A model generated the notes under the pieces. The model saw only the letters and a list, made by a program, of their open reading frames with translations. It did not search any database and was not told where the DNA came from. Both the position numbers and the translations under genes were made by a program. Below, one piece after another: positions 34,291-47,600 of a stretch of DNA of 64,000 nucleotides; position 1 is the stretch's first letter, and each line of letters starts with the position of its first letter. The stretch is taken from contig JAQFVV010000352.1 of assembly GCA_028023455.1 (NCBI GenBank), positions 468,501 through 532,500 of the forward strand, in the 5' to 3' direction. Source of the stretch: Epiperipatus broadwayi. Its lineage: Eukaryota; Onychophora; Udeonychophora; Euonychophora; Peripatidae.

Positions 34291-37200
34291 AACCTGTGTT
34301 TCCAGTTAGTAATAGATTATTTCATTTTGAAATTTAAATTGAGTTGAAAATGATTATGAATATAATCAAAAATATTTCTGTATATTTTTTTTTTATTATA
34401 AGTCATTTACTGTTATTGGGAATATACTAAGTTTTGTTTTATATATATATATTGAAACGGAAATCTCCAATCCCTTTTCGTTTCACCATCAAACCTAATG
34501 ACACTCTCATCTGTGCTAAGTTCGAACCTATTTAAATGTTAATAAATTTAAAATTCGTTCATGTCTGTATAAAACAGTATTATATATTTACGTGTGAACC
34601 AACGCTATAATTAGATAGGATTAGTAAATTATAGCATCCTAAAATTATTTAATATTTCTAAAAATGTTTATTATATTATTTAAGTTAAGAGTAAATTATT
34701 AATATTGTTGTTTAATATTGTAATTTTATGTGGATATATAATCTGTGCTATATAAAAGAAAGACATGATTTAAAATATGTAAAAGCCGTTATCTAAAAAT
34801 ACTATTAAATGTTTCTTTAAAATTGTTAAAAGATTTCTTGTTTTATATATATTTCAGAGAAAAGTTTCTCGAAAATATATTTAAAAGCTATATCAAAATA
34901 TATTTGTAAATTATTTTTAATAAATATGTTAAAAATGTTTTCGTTTTAAAAAAAATGTTAAAAGGTTGTTTTTAAATAGAAAGAGTTTCTATGTAAGATT
35001 AAAAATAAAAGCTGGTCAAGTAATTAAAAGATTTTTGATTGTAAACAAGTGTCATTAACGACCACACCTGGAATTCGTAAAAAGTAAAACTAGTTAAAAA
35101 TTTACTAATTAAAATCCCTTTAGATAAGATTAAGTTATTTTTAAATCTAAATTGGACAATTGTTTGCAACGAAAAATCTTAATTATAATAATAGCTTATG
35201 GAATGTTTCTAACATAAGTTATCTAAGATCTGAATTATAAATTGAAAAACACTTAATTAAATTCCTGAGTTTAGTGAGTCTTGAGGCGGGAGATTCCAAT
35301 AAGGAAAACATATAAATACTCTGTATTTTTTAACATAGCCATATTGTTAGTGAGAGTTGTAGCCAGTCTTCACAATTGTTAAAGTTTAACATGTCCGGCT
35401 AAAAGCGGGCATCTTGTTGCTGTTACTCCGCGGGAGAACGGGGTTTCTCTCGTCGAAATGCCTAAACCACCATCATGCCGATAGAAGAGACGAGCCTAAC
35501 ATAAGGAGAAAGATGATGCCACCCAGTCAAACTAAACCAAACCAACAGCCAAGAACTTGCAGATAAATCATACCGGTACCGTTTTATTTTTCAAACCGCA
35601 GAGCTCTGTGTAATTCTGTGTAATTCTTTATGTAAATATATCTATATAAGTTAGCTAACTTTCTTTTTAAAATAATGATAAAGCTAAAAAAATGTAATCA
35701 AAACTTAAAATCCATTTAATATTTTAAATATGTCACTTGCTATCAAAATTTAATGTGTTAAAGTTTAAATAATCTGACTTATTTATATTTTCCTTTCATT
35801 TAAAGTACATTATAAGCATCTAATTTAAAGTTATATCACTGCGGTTGTGTCTATATTTCTTTGCTTATTTTATTTTAAATGCTTATTATATTTTATATGC
35901 CAATATTTCGAAACAGTGGCACTTAATTTCATCTTTTTAAGAAGATATTATTTGAAAATCTTCATGTAAATTGTTTATTGCGTCAACTTCTCTGCGCTGT
36001 TTCGGAATCCTATATTTTCTATTATTTAAATGATTTATTATGTGAAATGTGGCTCTGTTAATCAACCTTTTAAAAAAAAACTTAACTTGATAAGTTTATT
36101 TAAGAATTAAATTTAGCCTTGATTGTATTTATAAGTATATTTGACATTTAAATTCTTAAGTCCATAGAAATATACTTTCCCTCCTTAAATATTTATTATC
36201 TATAAGTAACTGAATAGATTGAACATGTCAAAGTACAGATGTAGTAATATCCCCTTTTAGTAGCATAGACATTTATTCCCAGGCTATGCAAGAGTTGGTC
36301 CCAATTTGATAGAGCTAATATGCTATTAACTCGTATTTCATAGTATGAAATATACTATTCTTTGCTTGGTGGATGTGATATTATTTTATAAACATATTCT
36401 CATTTTGCTGCTATACGTAATATACGTATCTCAAGATGGAGCCACGGCATTGCCAGCACATCTTCTTCTATAGGGTAGAGCAGTAGCAAGCCTGAGCCAA
36501 GGCCAGGTTAGCATGTAAGACCCCCGCCATTCCTGAACACAATGTTCCTTTTCACACAGCATTGCGATCGGTTACAGGGTACCGGCGTTTGTCGCAAGAA
36601 CCCTGTAGTTATTTCATCCATCCGCAGAGCAACTTTTCCTATTATTGTTTACCTGTTCCATAGCGCATTGGTAAAATCTTATGCAGCCAACTCTCCCACC
36701 TTTATATAACGCTTTCAGCATTCTGAAATTTTCTCTCGAAAGCCATGTTCGATCGATCATTACTTGAGCTGGTTTATGCGCTCGTCATTAAATCATATTG
36801 TATATTTTTGTAAATGAATTCATGATCAAAGTTTAATATAATTATTTATATACCAGCCACAAATGTAATAGGATTTGGCTCATTGAGATTTATAGACATA
36901 ACATAGTGATTAATTATGTATTAATTGAAAAGCAACTCATAAGATGGGCACACGTTAAACCCATTTATGAAAATTAAATGAAAGTATTTATATAAAGCTA
37001 TTTTGAATTGTATAAAAATTATTTATATAAAGCTAGTTTGAATTGTATATAAAAAGAGAATGTGTTCTCTTATCCACCCAATGTTTGTACATTCGACGCT
37101 GAAATGTGTAAAACTAATCAATTTCATGCCAATTGTAAATAAATATATAATTAATTTAATGTATTTCGTTCTCTGTTTCGTTATTGATCTAATTCAATCC

Positions 37201-37519
37201 AATTCTAATTACTATTTATAGTCTATATATGTGAAAACTATGCATTAGGTTAAATTAAATTTAGTGATATTTTAGTCAATTAAGAACCTCTCTTTTAATT
37301 ATCAGAGTCTCATTGCTTCTCCGTGACCTATGTCGGCCGTGTGGAAAAAGATATACTACGTGTAATTTCAAGGTGGTCATTCGTAGGGTCTTGAGTCTTG
37401 GAATCCTGGCTTACAAGTTGAAGTGCGGTCGGACTCGGGATGTTACAGTCCTAGTCTGGTCAGCTTCGGTCTCTTTTGCTTGGATTCTGAATTCTGTTAT
37501 GCGAATGTACAAACTTGAC
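34291..37519. other. Non-coding DNA with three GC-richer islands
   Basis: Mostly A/T-rich. Islands of clearly higher G+C lie at about 35,385-35,605, 36,420-36,790 and 37,310-37,515. The first follows a TATA-like ACATATAAATAC (about 35,308) by some 70 bp and contains CCGCGGGAGAACGGGG. The second has AGCCTGAGCCAAGGCCAGG and GGTTACAGGGTACCGG. They could be LTR or promoter pieces, or relics of other repeats; no coding or RNA gene was recognised. A 94-codon ORF at 37,313-37,597 runs into TA repeats and is not convincing. Confidence 0.35.
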
Positions 37520-37523
37520 TGTT

Positions 37524-37595
<72 letters not shown>

Positions 37596-37598
37596 GAC
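37520..37598. repeat. Two (TA)n runs joined by TTGTACAA
   Basis: GTTACAATATA...TATATTGTACAATATA...TATATTGTGAC: two TA tracts of about 30 bp meet at a TTGTACAA palindrome and have inverted flanks, so the whole block could form a hairpin or cruciform. Confidence 0.85.
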
Positions 37599-40500
37599 CC
37601 TTGGTTTATTTCATACATAAACCAATGATGAGAAAATAAACTTTATATTGGCATTTTTTTTTTAACTTAAGAAAAAATTAAAAAGCTTCATTTAGAAAAA
37701 AATAATAACTATGTAGTTTAAATTTCACATATATAGAGAATATGTTTGTATTTATTTAAAATAATAGCTAGCCTTATATAGAAAGAAGGTGGAATTGACT
37801 TTTATATGCGCTATAATATTTGAAAAATAAATATTTATATGTCTAAAAGAGTATTTATCATAATATTTATCAGTAAAAAAAAAGTTAGTCAATATTGAAA
37901 TTGAACTCGTTCTAAATATAAGATGTTATAACAGATATTCTGTGTTAACATGAACAGGCAGTTTTCTATTTAGATTTGTTTTTGTGTATATGCATTTGTG
38001 TGTGTGATACAAATATATGGATTTTTTTTTCCTTTATAGAAATTTATGTATTGTGTTCTTTATTATTTAATAATATAGAGTAAAATGAATTTGTTTTGAT
38101 ATGTTGTTTGCAGCTCCAAAATTTAAGTCTAAATAATTAAATTATTTATTTAACATTTATTTTACAAATATTGTCAGTAATCTTATATATTCTTTTAAAT
38201 GCTTTTCATAAATCATTAGCAATGTGTTTGGGCAATGTGTTCATGAAATTGGAGCTGAAAATGAAAACCCAGACCTAACATTTAACAGGTGGGGTCAAAT
38301 GGTTAAATTTCTGGAGAGAATCAAGATTAGAGAAACCAGATTTTCCTCCCTTTGCATATACAAGGAGCCAAGTAGAGTGAGGGTGGACTTAATAATTCAA
38401 AGTAACTTGCCAATTCATCACTGAAAGTTTTCTCTGATTTTTCTCTCTCAAGAAATTTGACTATACTTATTAAGAAGTATAAAACGTTGCTTGAATATGA
38501 AGTTCTAAGTCAATTGTAATAGGTGTGTGATTTTTTTTCTAAAGTCAATTCTGACCAAATCAATTTTTAATAAAAGTCTTTGTATCCTGTGCATTAATAT
38601 TTATATTTGGTTTATAAAAAATTATTTAAAAATAGAACAATCAACCTTTTATATAATGTTACATAGCCAATCCATATTTAATAATAAAATCTACTTGTTT
38701 TGACTGTATTTTAAATCTAAAATGGAAAAAGGAAGAAGCATCTAAATTTAAGCCCAGAAAAGAAAATTTTCAAACTGGAAAAGTGATCTGCAGTTCTTTT
38801 TTAAACCACTTTTAATCATCAATGTAGCTACCTAGTGATTAAAAAAAATACAGTATGTGTGTCCACATAGTATCTATAGCTATCTGCAAAACAAAATGAA
38901 CTAAATAGTAATTACCTGGTGGACAATAATATCAAGTCCTCAAACTTAGTATGAAAAGAAAGAGAATTAAAAGAGACACTCCGTAATGTTTAATATGTAT
39001 TATTTATTTTGCTTTACTTGTATATTATGTAACATGCTTAATAGAAACTTTAATGATTATAATGATTTAAATTCTTTTTAAAAAGTGTTTAAAATGTTTA
39101 AAAGAAAAGAATAATGATTTTGATCCATAAGACCTATTGAAGTAAAAAAAGGAAAGATTTGGTTATGAAGTATAAATGCTTACATATTTGTAAAAAAGAA
39201 GAGATACACATTATTTTTTTTGACAAAATTTTATGCTTAATATTAGATGTATGTAGAGTGATTGGATGGTTATGTGAAAAATCATTGATATGCTATAATA
39301 TGTTGATTCGATCTTTTATTAATATAAATATTGGATGATTGTTGCTGTGTGCTTGACTTTTTAAATTGAGGTAGTTTATGGTTTTGATTCGTGACCTGGT
39401 CAGACTTTTGTCATTTATATCTGGACTGTAATCGATATATGTTTGGCTATATATGAAGCTGTAAATGCATGTTATTATTGAGGTAGAGATATCTTATCAC
39501 CTCATAGATAGGAAATAACTATCTTATCATTTATTCACTATTGCAGAGGAGTTCAAGGACGAGTTCTCACTCCATTTATTTTATTAAGGTAGGGAATTAT
39601 TCATAGAGTCATTGTTAGAGTTGTGGAAAATGTTGTGCATGCCTATATAGAGTAAGTTTGTAGAGAAAGAGTTCCTTGCATGATTCTAAGTCTCAGAGAT
39701 GACTTCTCTCTAGCTAATGCAGACCTTCAAAGTTGGGAATTGTTGTTTTTTTCTCTTACTGAGACACTGATATGTGCGTTATAAAATGCTGCATAGTCCT
39801 AAGAAATATATAGGTTATCCAAGACAGGATAAAAAATGCTTTGAGAGGACTAGGTTTTCAGTCAGATGTATGTTTTGATGAAGGGAATAACAAAAATTTT
39901 AATTTGGAAGCTGACCGATCTATAGTCAGATTTTGTAAATTGAATATCATCAAGCTAGGGGCAACATGGTGACCTATCAAAATATATACAGTTGCTAAAG
40001 TGGAAAACATAAATATTGGGCATGAATGAATGTAAAATTATGGTTTTTATATTTAAACCCATTTGTGAGACTAGATATTTTTCATATCACATCATTCTTT
40101 TCATAGGAAATATAAAGATTTATTATTTGTTGGAATAATTAAATTCAGAATTATTATAAAGATGTATTTGACTGCTGGAATAGTTCAATTTGTAACTGTT
40201 GTAATGATAGGGGAGCAGAAATTTATTAGCTGTATGAAAGTTATAAGATAATTTCAGATTATATTTAAATACAGAATTCTGATTATGATTCCATGCATAG
40301 TAACATTTAATTAAAGATGGGTCAAGACAATGATTAAGTTACCTAGAAATTTAGTTAATTTAACATAATGTATCATGTATCACTATTATCATGATTCGGT
40401 AAATTTCATATAATATTTGAATATAGTGATATTATAGATGTGTTTTTATTTTTTATTGTTATTATTGTAATAAAGATTTGTTATTATGAATTTATATGTG

Positions 40501-41989
40501 TGTCCTGCAATTTAATGTTTCAAATATCTCCAGAATCTATATCCAGCACCTATATCTAAAACTAATATTAGATCACATTTATATTTATATTATTCATTTT
40601 ATATTGATTGATTCCATAATTTATTTATATTATTCATTTAAATTGTTGACTCCATATTTGATTCATATAATTCATTTTTATATTGATTGATTTTATAGTT
40701 GATGAACATAATTTACTTTTATATTGATTGATTACATAATTGAAATTTATATGATTTATTTATATTGATTGATTTTCACAGTTGATGTGCATAATCTATT
40801 TTTATGATTTATTTCCAATTTTACCTACATGATTGATTTTTTTGGTTGATTTTCTTGATTATTGTCCATGTTTTACTTCCATGGTTTACTTTGGCAAAAA
40901 TGGATTATATTTTTAAAGTATTAACTAAATTTGGGCAAACACGTGATATAAATAAGTATAAAATGAGAGAAAATAGTTAATGTAGGTTTAGTAAATTTAG
41001 TCATTTCGTTCATTGTAATGTTATGAATATTGAAAGCAGACATACAATCCTTTTCCTGAATTCAGTATTTAATGTGATTCCCACTAGTAATTAAAGTTTA
41101 ATTTGGCAAAATTGGGATCATATACATTGTAATGTAATCATTTAGTAATAATTGCACCTCATTAGCAGATCTAGATCTTAAGAAAGAGTATTTCGATTAT
41201 TAAATCTAAGAGCTAGCTTGGAAGTCAAGTCGTGCAGGTATTAAAATGCGGGAAATATTATTATAATTGGGATCATGAATTGATAGTCAGTTGGAAGGCT
41301 TGTATGTGTATCTAAAAGAATAGGATTAAGAATTATCAGTTAAGACTATAGAAAAAAACATAACACAGACGTTCAGTGTTATATAATTGTAACTATTGAG
41401 AGTGATAGATGCTGAGAACAAAAAATAAAGTAGTGAAATTAAATAGTATAGATTTATTTATAACATTTCTTTATTTTACCTTAAATTAAATAATAATTTT
41501 ATATTATAAGCATAAATTATGATTTCTCTGCATCAATTACTAATTTATTTCCAGTCACGTATGAATTAGAAATTTATACAACATTTCCTGGTCACCACTT
41601 GAGATCAGGTATTTATATCAAAGTTGTGGAAGAAAGTTGTATCATTATTATTCATTTAGTAAAAATAATCTGTCACGGAAACATTTGCATAATTGTTCCT
41701 AGGTATGAAACCAAGACCACAATAAATTGAGTTGTATTTATCGAAATATATTTTTTTTTGAGAGACAATTTAGTTACTTTCTCCATTGTTTTCTATAGTA
41801 ATAAGCATGATGATGATGATCTCTGGTGGGCATTACTATTTCATAGTTGCAATTTGGCACCCGGGTATATGTAGTCTTACTATTAATATAAATGGACAAA
41901 CACACTGGCCATCCTTGTTTGATCCCAAGGTTAATGTTAGATTCAATCGACTAGCTACTTGAAATAAAGAAATGAATGAAATTGAAGCC

Positions 41990-41992
<3 letters not shown>
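37599..41992. other. Non-coding AT-rich DNA
   Basis: No supportable gene. A 66-codon ORF at 38,224-38,424 was inspected and has no recognisable domain. It contains the minisatellite at 40,560-40,830. Confidence 0.45.
40560..40830. repeat. Degenerate minisatellite, units of about 60 bp
   Basis: Repeated variants of ATATTGATTGATT, CATAATT and TTTATATTATTCATTT follow each other at roughly 55-65 bp. Copies are diverged and no reading frame is conserved. Confidence 0.6.

Positions 41993-42070
<78 letters not shown>
41993..42070. repeat. (TA)n microsatellite, about 78 bp
   Basis: Uninterrupted TA tract. It precedes a tRNA-like 3' segment and PLE fragments. Confidence 0.95.
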
Positions 42071-42074
<4 letters not shown>

Positions 42075-42180
42075 ACCAGGCACTGTTCACAAACCTGGAG
42101 CTTCAATTGTAAATATAGTGGATTTGAACTCAGACTTTCAAGCAACTTATACACATGACCACACACATGTATAAAGGATA
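42071..42180 (-). repeat. Repeat fragment with tRNA-like box B (minus strand)
   Basis: On the minus strand: GCTTGAAAGTCTGAGTTCAAATCC, split here as GCTTGAAAGTCTGA and GTTCAAATCC. The second part fits the Pol III box B (GGTTCGANTCC). The same string with small changes ends the repeat at 49,424-49,565 and those at 57,662 and 58,076. Confidence 0.5.
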
Positions 42181-42189
42181 AATAACCAC

Positions 42190-42312
42190 CATTATTATGT
42201 TTAATAAACAATTCATTCGAGTCTATTTCAATATTTTCGCCTTTATCTGATGAATATTTGCAAAGACTATTATTTCTAAATAAGAAGGACTTCAAACCTG
42301 CCATTTTGTGTG
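42190..42312 (-). pseudogene. PLE family 2 fragment, inverted
   Basis: Minus-strand reading GLKSFLFRNNSLCKYSSDKG, then ENIEIDSNEL, nearly identical to the plus-strand piece at 42,392. The two form a head-to-head palindrome with an internal pair ACTTTTGATTTATGTGGAAT and ATTCCATATAAATCAAAAGT at 42,312-42,380. Confidence 0.8.
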
Positions 42313-42373
42313 ACTTTTGATTTATGTGGAATGAACAATAGTAAAATGAGGTTATATTCCATATAAATCAAAA

Positions 42374-43155
42374 GTGCCAATATCACACAAAATGGTAGGT
42401 TTGAAGTCCTTCTTATTTAGAAATAATAGTCTTTGCAAATATTCATCAGATAAAGGCAAAAATATTGAAATATACTCGAATGAATTGTTAAATGTTGGAT
42501 ATAGTTATAATCACATAAATAATGTTATTAGAGATTTTAATACAAAATATAAATATAAAAATTTTAATAATAATATTAATTTTCCTGCTAATAAAAAATA
42601 TGGATTTCAATCCCATATATTTCAAATTATCAAGTAAACTTTATAAGGAAAATGTATAAAGATATATGTGATATTGCATTTTACACACCTCCTACATTAA
42701 ATACATTAATAAATAACTCCAAAGATAAAAACTTATTTATAAATAAAAATTGTGCCATTTATAAATAGATATGTAGGTGTGACAGTAAATATATAGGTGA
42801 ATCTAGATGTACGTTGGAAAAAAGAACTAAAGAACACTTGCTATTATTAAAATGTGTTCAGATGTCGAAATAAAATTGCATAGTAGATAATAATATTTCA
42901 ACATCTGCTTTTTACACACATAATAAATCATGTATTTATGGTTTTGACTTCAGTTTTAACAGTGTAAAAATATTGCAAATTGGAAAAAATAACAATAAAA
43001 AAAATATAAAGGAGGCTATGCTAATATACAAATATAAACATGACTAATTAACATGCAAGCAGCAAAAGTTAAGATCACAGAATTGTGGGAAAATTAGCAT
43101 TTCAAAGCATTAGTTGACACAGATTACTGGGATAATCGAAAGCGCTCCTAGGTGT
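42374..43155 (+). pseudogene. PLE family 2, RT C-terminus and GIY-YIG, decayed
   Basis: Starts with the RT C-terminal segment FLFRNNSLCKYSSDKG and NELLNVGYSYNHI, as in the family 2 copy at 8,490-9,620 (NNILCKYLCDKKKNIE, NELLSVGYNIKEI). After stops near 42,638 and 42,766 it gives the Cys pair (CRCDS), KYIGESRC, LEKRTKEHLL, and the distal nuclease part up to about 43,050 (KEAMLIYKYKHD). The tail carries a hammerhead-like fold. Truncated 5' and multiply interrupted. Confidence 0.82.
43108..43153 (+). ncRNA. Hammerhead-like fold in family 2 PLE tail
   Basis: Same plan as in the family 1 tails: stem I TTAG/CTAG, an 8-nt core TTGACACA (UGA kept), stem II GATTA-CTGGGA-TAATC, GAA, self-complementary AGCGCT, H17 = C at 43,147. 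CGAAAGCGCT is shared with family 1 while both flanking helices differ in sequence, which suggests conservation of the fold. Confidence 0.45.
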
Positions 43156-43200
43156 ATAATTTTTTTTAATTATTTAGTTACGGTATTTACAAATATTCAG

Positions 43201-44552
43201 TTATATATATATATATAAGATGTACCAGATGATTGGAAGAATGAAGTAATAATATTAATATTTAAAAAAGGTGATAAAGAAGATATTAGAAATTACAGAC
43301 CTATCAGCCTTTTATCAGTTTTATATAAAATTTTTACCAAGATAATTACAACTCATCTACAGAGAACATTGGATTTCCACCAACCAAGAGAACAATCTGG
43401 ATTTAAAAGTGGTTTTAATACAGTACATCATATCCAGGTGTTGAGAGAAAATATAGGAAGGATAAATGAATATGAGTTGTCATCATGTTTTGGATTTGTA
43501 GATTATGAAAAGGCATTTGATTCTATAAACATTTCTTCAGTGATTAAACCATTGTATCATCAAGATATTGATCCAGGATATTGTCCTATTTGGAAGAATA
43601 TTTATAAAATGCAACAGCAACAATTAGATTACATAATGATACTGGGAAAGTCAACATTGAGAAAGATGTAAGAAAAGGTGACTCCATATCTCCAAAACTT
43701 TTTACAGAAGTGCTGCAAGAAGTATTTTGTGGATTAAAATGGGAAACTAAAGGAGTGAAAGTAAATGGAGATTATTTAAGTCATTTAGATTTCACAGATG
43801 ATGTAGTTGTTTTTGCAAATAATTCTTCAGAGCTGCAGGATATGTTGCAGGAATTATTAGATGAAAGAAGGAAAGTAGGACTAAAGATAAATGTTAAAAA
43901 GACTAAAGTAATGTTTAATCGATTTGCTCAAACTATGAAAATAAAGATTGATTATGATCAATTAGAGGAAGTTAACAGTTACAAATACCTTGGTCAGATT
44001 ATTAATACAGATGGAAACATAATGGAAGAAATTAATCATAGAATTAAACTTGGTTGGAGTGCTTTTGGTAGAAATAACTTGATACTAAAATGAAATATGC
44101 CTATGTGTTTGAAAAGAAAGGTTTTTAAAAAATGTGATTTACCAGTTCTTACTAATGGATCTGAGACTTGTACCCTCAATAGAAGAGCAATACAGAGACT
44201 TCAGACCATTCAAAGAAGTATGGAGAGATGTATGTTGGGAGTAACAAGAAGAGATTGAACATGCAATGTATGGGTAAGAGAACAAACATGTGCTACTGAC
44301 CTCATTGAAAAAATTAAAAGATTGAAGTGGAGTTGGGCTGGTCATATTGCTAGAAGAGATGATAATAGATGGACAATTGAAATTTTAAATTGGATTCCAA
44401 GAGATTGTAAAAGACCCAGAAAGAGACCACATGTGAGATGGATGGATGAAATAAGAAAGTGTGCAGGGGTAATGTGGAGAAAAGAAGCTGAACATCGGAG
44501 AAGATGGATTAAACTTGGAGAGACCTTCATCCTGCAGTGGATTGATAATGGT

Positions 44553-44555
<3 letters not shown>
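43201..44555 (+). pseudogene. RTE-type LINE reverse transcriptase, copy 2
   Basis: Begins directly after a short TA run with DVPDDWKNEVIILIFKKGDK, the usual entry into RTE RT, then NYRPISLLSVLYK, REQSGFKSGF and FVDYEKAFDSI (motif A Asp). After a frameshift near 43,610 come RKGDSISPKLF (motif B), DFTDDVVVFA (motif C, with ADD changed to TDD), KINVKKTKVMF, YKYLGQIINTDG and a stop at about 44,090. After further breaks the terminal part HIARRDDNRW...LNWIPRDCKRP...WMDEIRKCAG...ILQWIDNG ends at 44,555 in (TA)n. Less damaged than copy 1 and without its internal deletion, but 5'-truncated (no endonuclease) and not functional. Confidence 0.92.
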
Positions 44556-44592
<37 letters not shown>

Positions 44593-44622
44593 ACCATAGA
44601 TCGGATATAGGGCTCAATATAT

Positions 44623-44660
<38 letters not shown>
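44553..44660. repeat. Two adjacent (TA)n hairpins
   Basis: GGTTGATATA...TATATCAACC is followed by GGGCTCAATATATCAATATA...TATATTGAGCCC. Each TA tract is framed by complementary non-TA arms (GGTTGA/TCAACC and GGGCTCAAT/ATTGAGCCC). The first begins at the LINE 3' end, and the second ends at the inverted-repeat arm. Confidence 0.85.
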
Positions 44661-47600
44661 AGCCCTTGAATTTTCCCAAGACTCCATTTTCAGTTAACTA
44701 GGCAAGATAAGGTTCAATAAAAATTTTCCTCATAGTTTATATATATATATTTTCTTAATAAACAATTTTTTTATCCAAGACTAGGTTCAAACCCATATTT
44801 ATAGCGATTGCATACATTGTACTTGGTAGGCAATCTGAAAATTTATCATTAAAATATTTCTAACCAAAAGATTATTTTTTTTTAATTTATGGGTCAATTT
44901 AGTATTAAAAATATATTTTTAGAAAAGCACGATTTATACATCATTTGACAGTTGAGTGAAAAGGAGGGAGTGTGTGACCTGTAGAGCTATATTAGATAGG
45001 AATAATGAATGGTCATAATTTTATACTGATAAGTTGGAAATAAATAGTTCATGAGATTAAATTATAAAAAAAATAGTTATAACAATTAAGAATTAACTAT
45101 TATATTGGTTTAATTAAAGAATTGTATACATGTGATGTGTGTGTATTAATCTGATTTTGGAGTTCAATTGTAAAGTTCACAATTAATAATCATTCCTTAT
45201 CATTTTGTAAGGAAATGTTTAAAAAAAGAAATTAAGTCATTTTTAATAGTTTATTATTAGCAGCCAAAAATTAGCTCAAAATACTGGGTTGAATCTGGGC
45301 TGCAATATATATTTTATTTCATTATTTAATGGAAATAGTAAAAGGGGGAAGAGAGTTTTCTGTCATTTACTTTTAACGTGGGTTTTACAGGTGTTGTATT
45401 ACCAAGGAAATTATCAGAGCCATTTAAATGATATTAATTTCACCAAGGAATTTACATGTACAATTAATAGGTGATGGTCTGTTGAGTGTAAAATTAATTG
45501 GTAATTATACCTGTTGTATGTAGAATTAATTGGTGGTCATCTGTTAAAATGAAGATGTAAATTTGGCATGGTTTTTTTAAAAAAGCAAAAGGTTAAAATT
45601 AACCAGAGACAAAAAGAAACAAGATTCAATTAATTAAGAAAAGAGAATAATCAGAATAAGGGTCAATACAATTTCATAGTAGGAGGTAGGAGGAGAGTAA
45701 ATAAAAAGCAGATTCTATAAACGCTCTGTTTTTTTGGCAGAAGGGGGCTAGTCTATTTGAAACTTTTTGCTTGCAAGTTTTTCTTTCATTGATTATATAG
45801 AGAAACTTTGATATAAAATTTAAAAGAAATATTTTTCTTTTGGAAAAAAAAAATGTTTATTATTACTCATTTGTCTCTTAAAATAACTTTGCTAAATTTA
45901 ACATTGTATTAAGAAAAGACAATGTTTATTGAATAAATTTTATGTGGGCACACATTTATATCTCCAGAAGTTAGCCAATGGTCATGATTTGATCAGCAAA
46001 TGGTAAAATTTAAAACCCAGAAGTTTGATATCATATATAAAAGAATTCAATTTAAATATAAAAATGAATTTAAACAGGGAAAAAGACAATCTGAAATGGA
46101 CTTATATCTTGGAAAATTTAAACGAGTGCTGTTTAACTGTAATCTACATAAAATTAAAACTGAGGAACTCATTTTAATGGAATAAAAATCGTATATCTGA
46201 TGGCATCAGAATCAAACCCCATCACAAAACCTTTTTGCAACATAGACTCATGCACTTATACAAACAAATTAAGGAGGAAAAGAAAAGGGAAAAATGGAAA
46301 CCAGGAACTTAACAGATACTTCCAAAGAACTCTATATAAGTATAATTTTTTATTCACTATTTATGTAGGACATTTAATATAGAAAAAAAAGAATTTATTT
46401 CTTTATGTTTATGATGTATATCCATTTTAAAATTAATTCATGTTATAATTATAATTGTGTTATTTTGGGGGTAGAGATATTGATATCAGATGATTTTGTA
46501 TGTGTTTATTATAAATGCTTTTGATATCGTCATTTTTGGGGTAGGTGAAATCGATATCATGTTCTGATGTGCCTTATTTAAAATGCTTTACAAACATTTT
46601 TTTTTTTAAAAAAGGGAAAAAACTAGAGATATCATTATTGAGGGAAAGGTTTTGAATGAATCTTATCAGAAGTTATTGTCAAATGCTTAGACTTATAAAA
46701 TTGCATGACTATTGAGCTAAAACATCATCATTTTTTTATAAAAGTGAATGGAAGTAGTTTTAAAATTTTAATACACATTTTTATTATGTCTTATTATTGT
46801 TATCATAAATTTAAGGCCAGATACAAGCTGATTAATGCTTGGAAAATTTATTGACTCATATTCCACTGCACTATTTCGCCAGAATATTAAATATATAAAA
46901 GTCGTACTTGTCGAAGTTGATGTTTTAACCTCTATGTAATGAGGATAGACAAAAGACTTCACCAAGCCAGTGAAGTCTAGCTCACTAAGATATTTATGCT
47001 ATATTCATAAAGTATTTGAACACAGTGGAAGAGTTTTCCCACTTGATTATTCTCTACACCGTAAGAAGGTTTCTGTATTGATGGCCAGAGGTAATAGGTA
47101 CACCTAAGTCTTTTTATATGACTAGTAATAAAAATCCTAGCATATCTCAACCTTAATGAAAAGGTTTTCTCTTATTTGGGTCACTGCCTGCCTCATGGTA
47201 ATGTTTGATATTCCTTATCGGTGTATGAACAATTGCTATTACATGCATTATTTATAAATGTCAAATACAAGGTTGCAAACTCAATTTGGTGTCAGGATGA
47301 ATGCAGATAATATATGTGTGATTGGTGTAGTTAAATATGTTTTGTTGATCTAGTTTAATGTATCAATTTGAGCCAAATGTAATAAAGTTAATAATTGTGA
47401 AACTAAGGGTTAAATAAAACCTACGAATGTATAAGTGCAAGCAATGCGTATATGAAATTATCTAATAAATATTTCCACAGCCAGCTGAGAACTTCACTGG
47501 GAAGGTAATATTATTAAAATATTATTATGTCATAAGACCATGAGTATAGAGTGTGTGCACTATGATGATGATTGATCTAGATGCTGATTTATTTGCATTG

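Noticed and set aside
37313-37597. 94-codon ORF at a GC-richer island
   Set aside because: No domain, no plausible start context, and the C-terminal third is TA repeat.
41836-42304. ORFs with long Tyr-Ile repeats
   Set aside because: They are translated (TA)n microsatellite.
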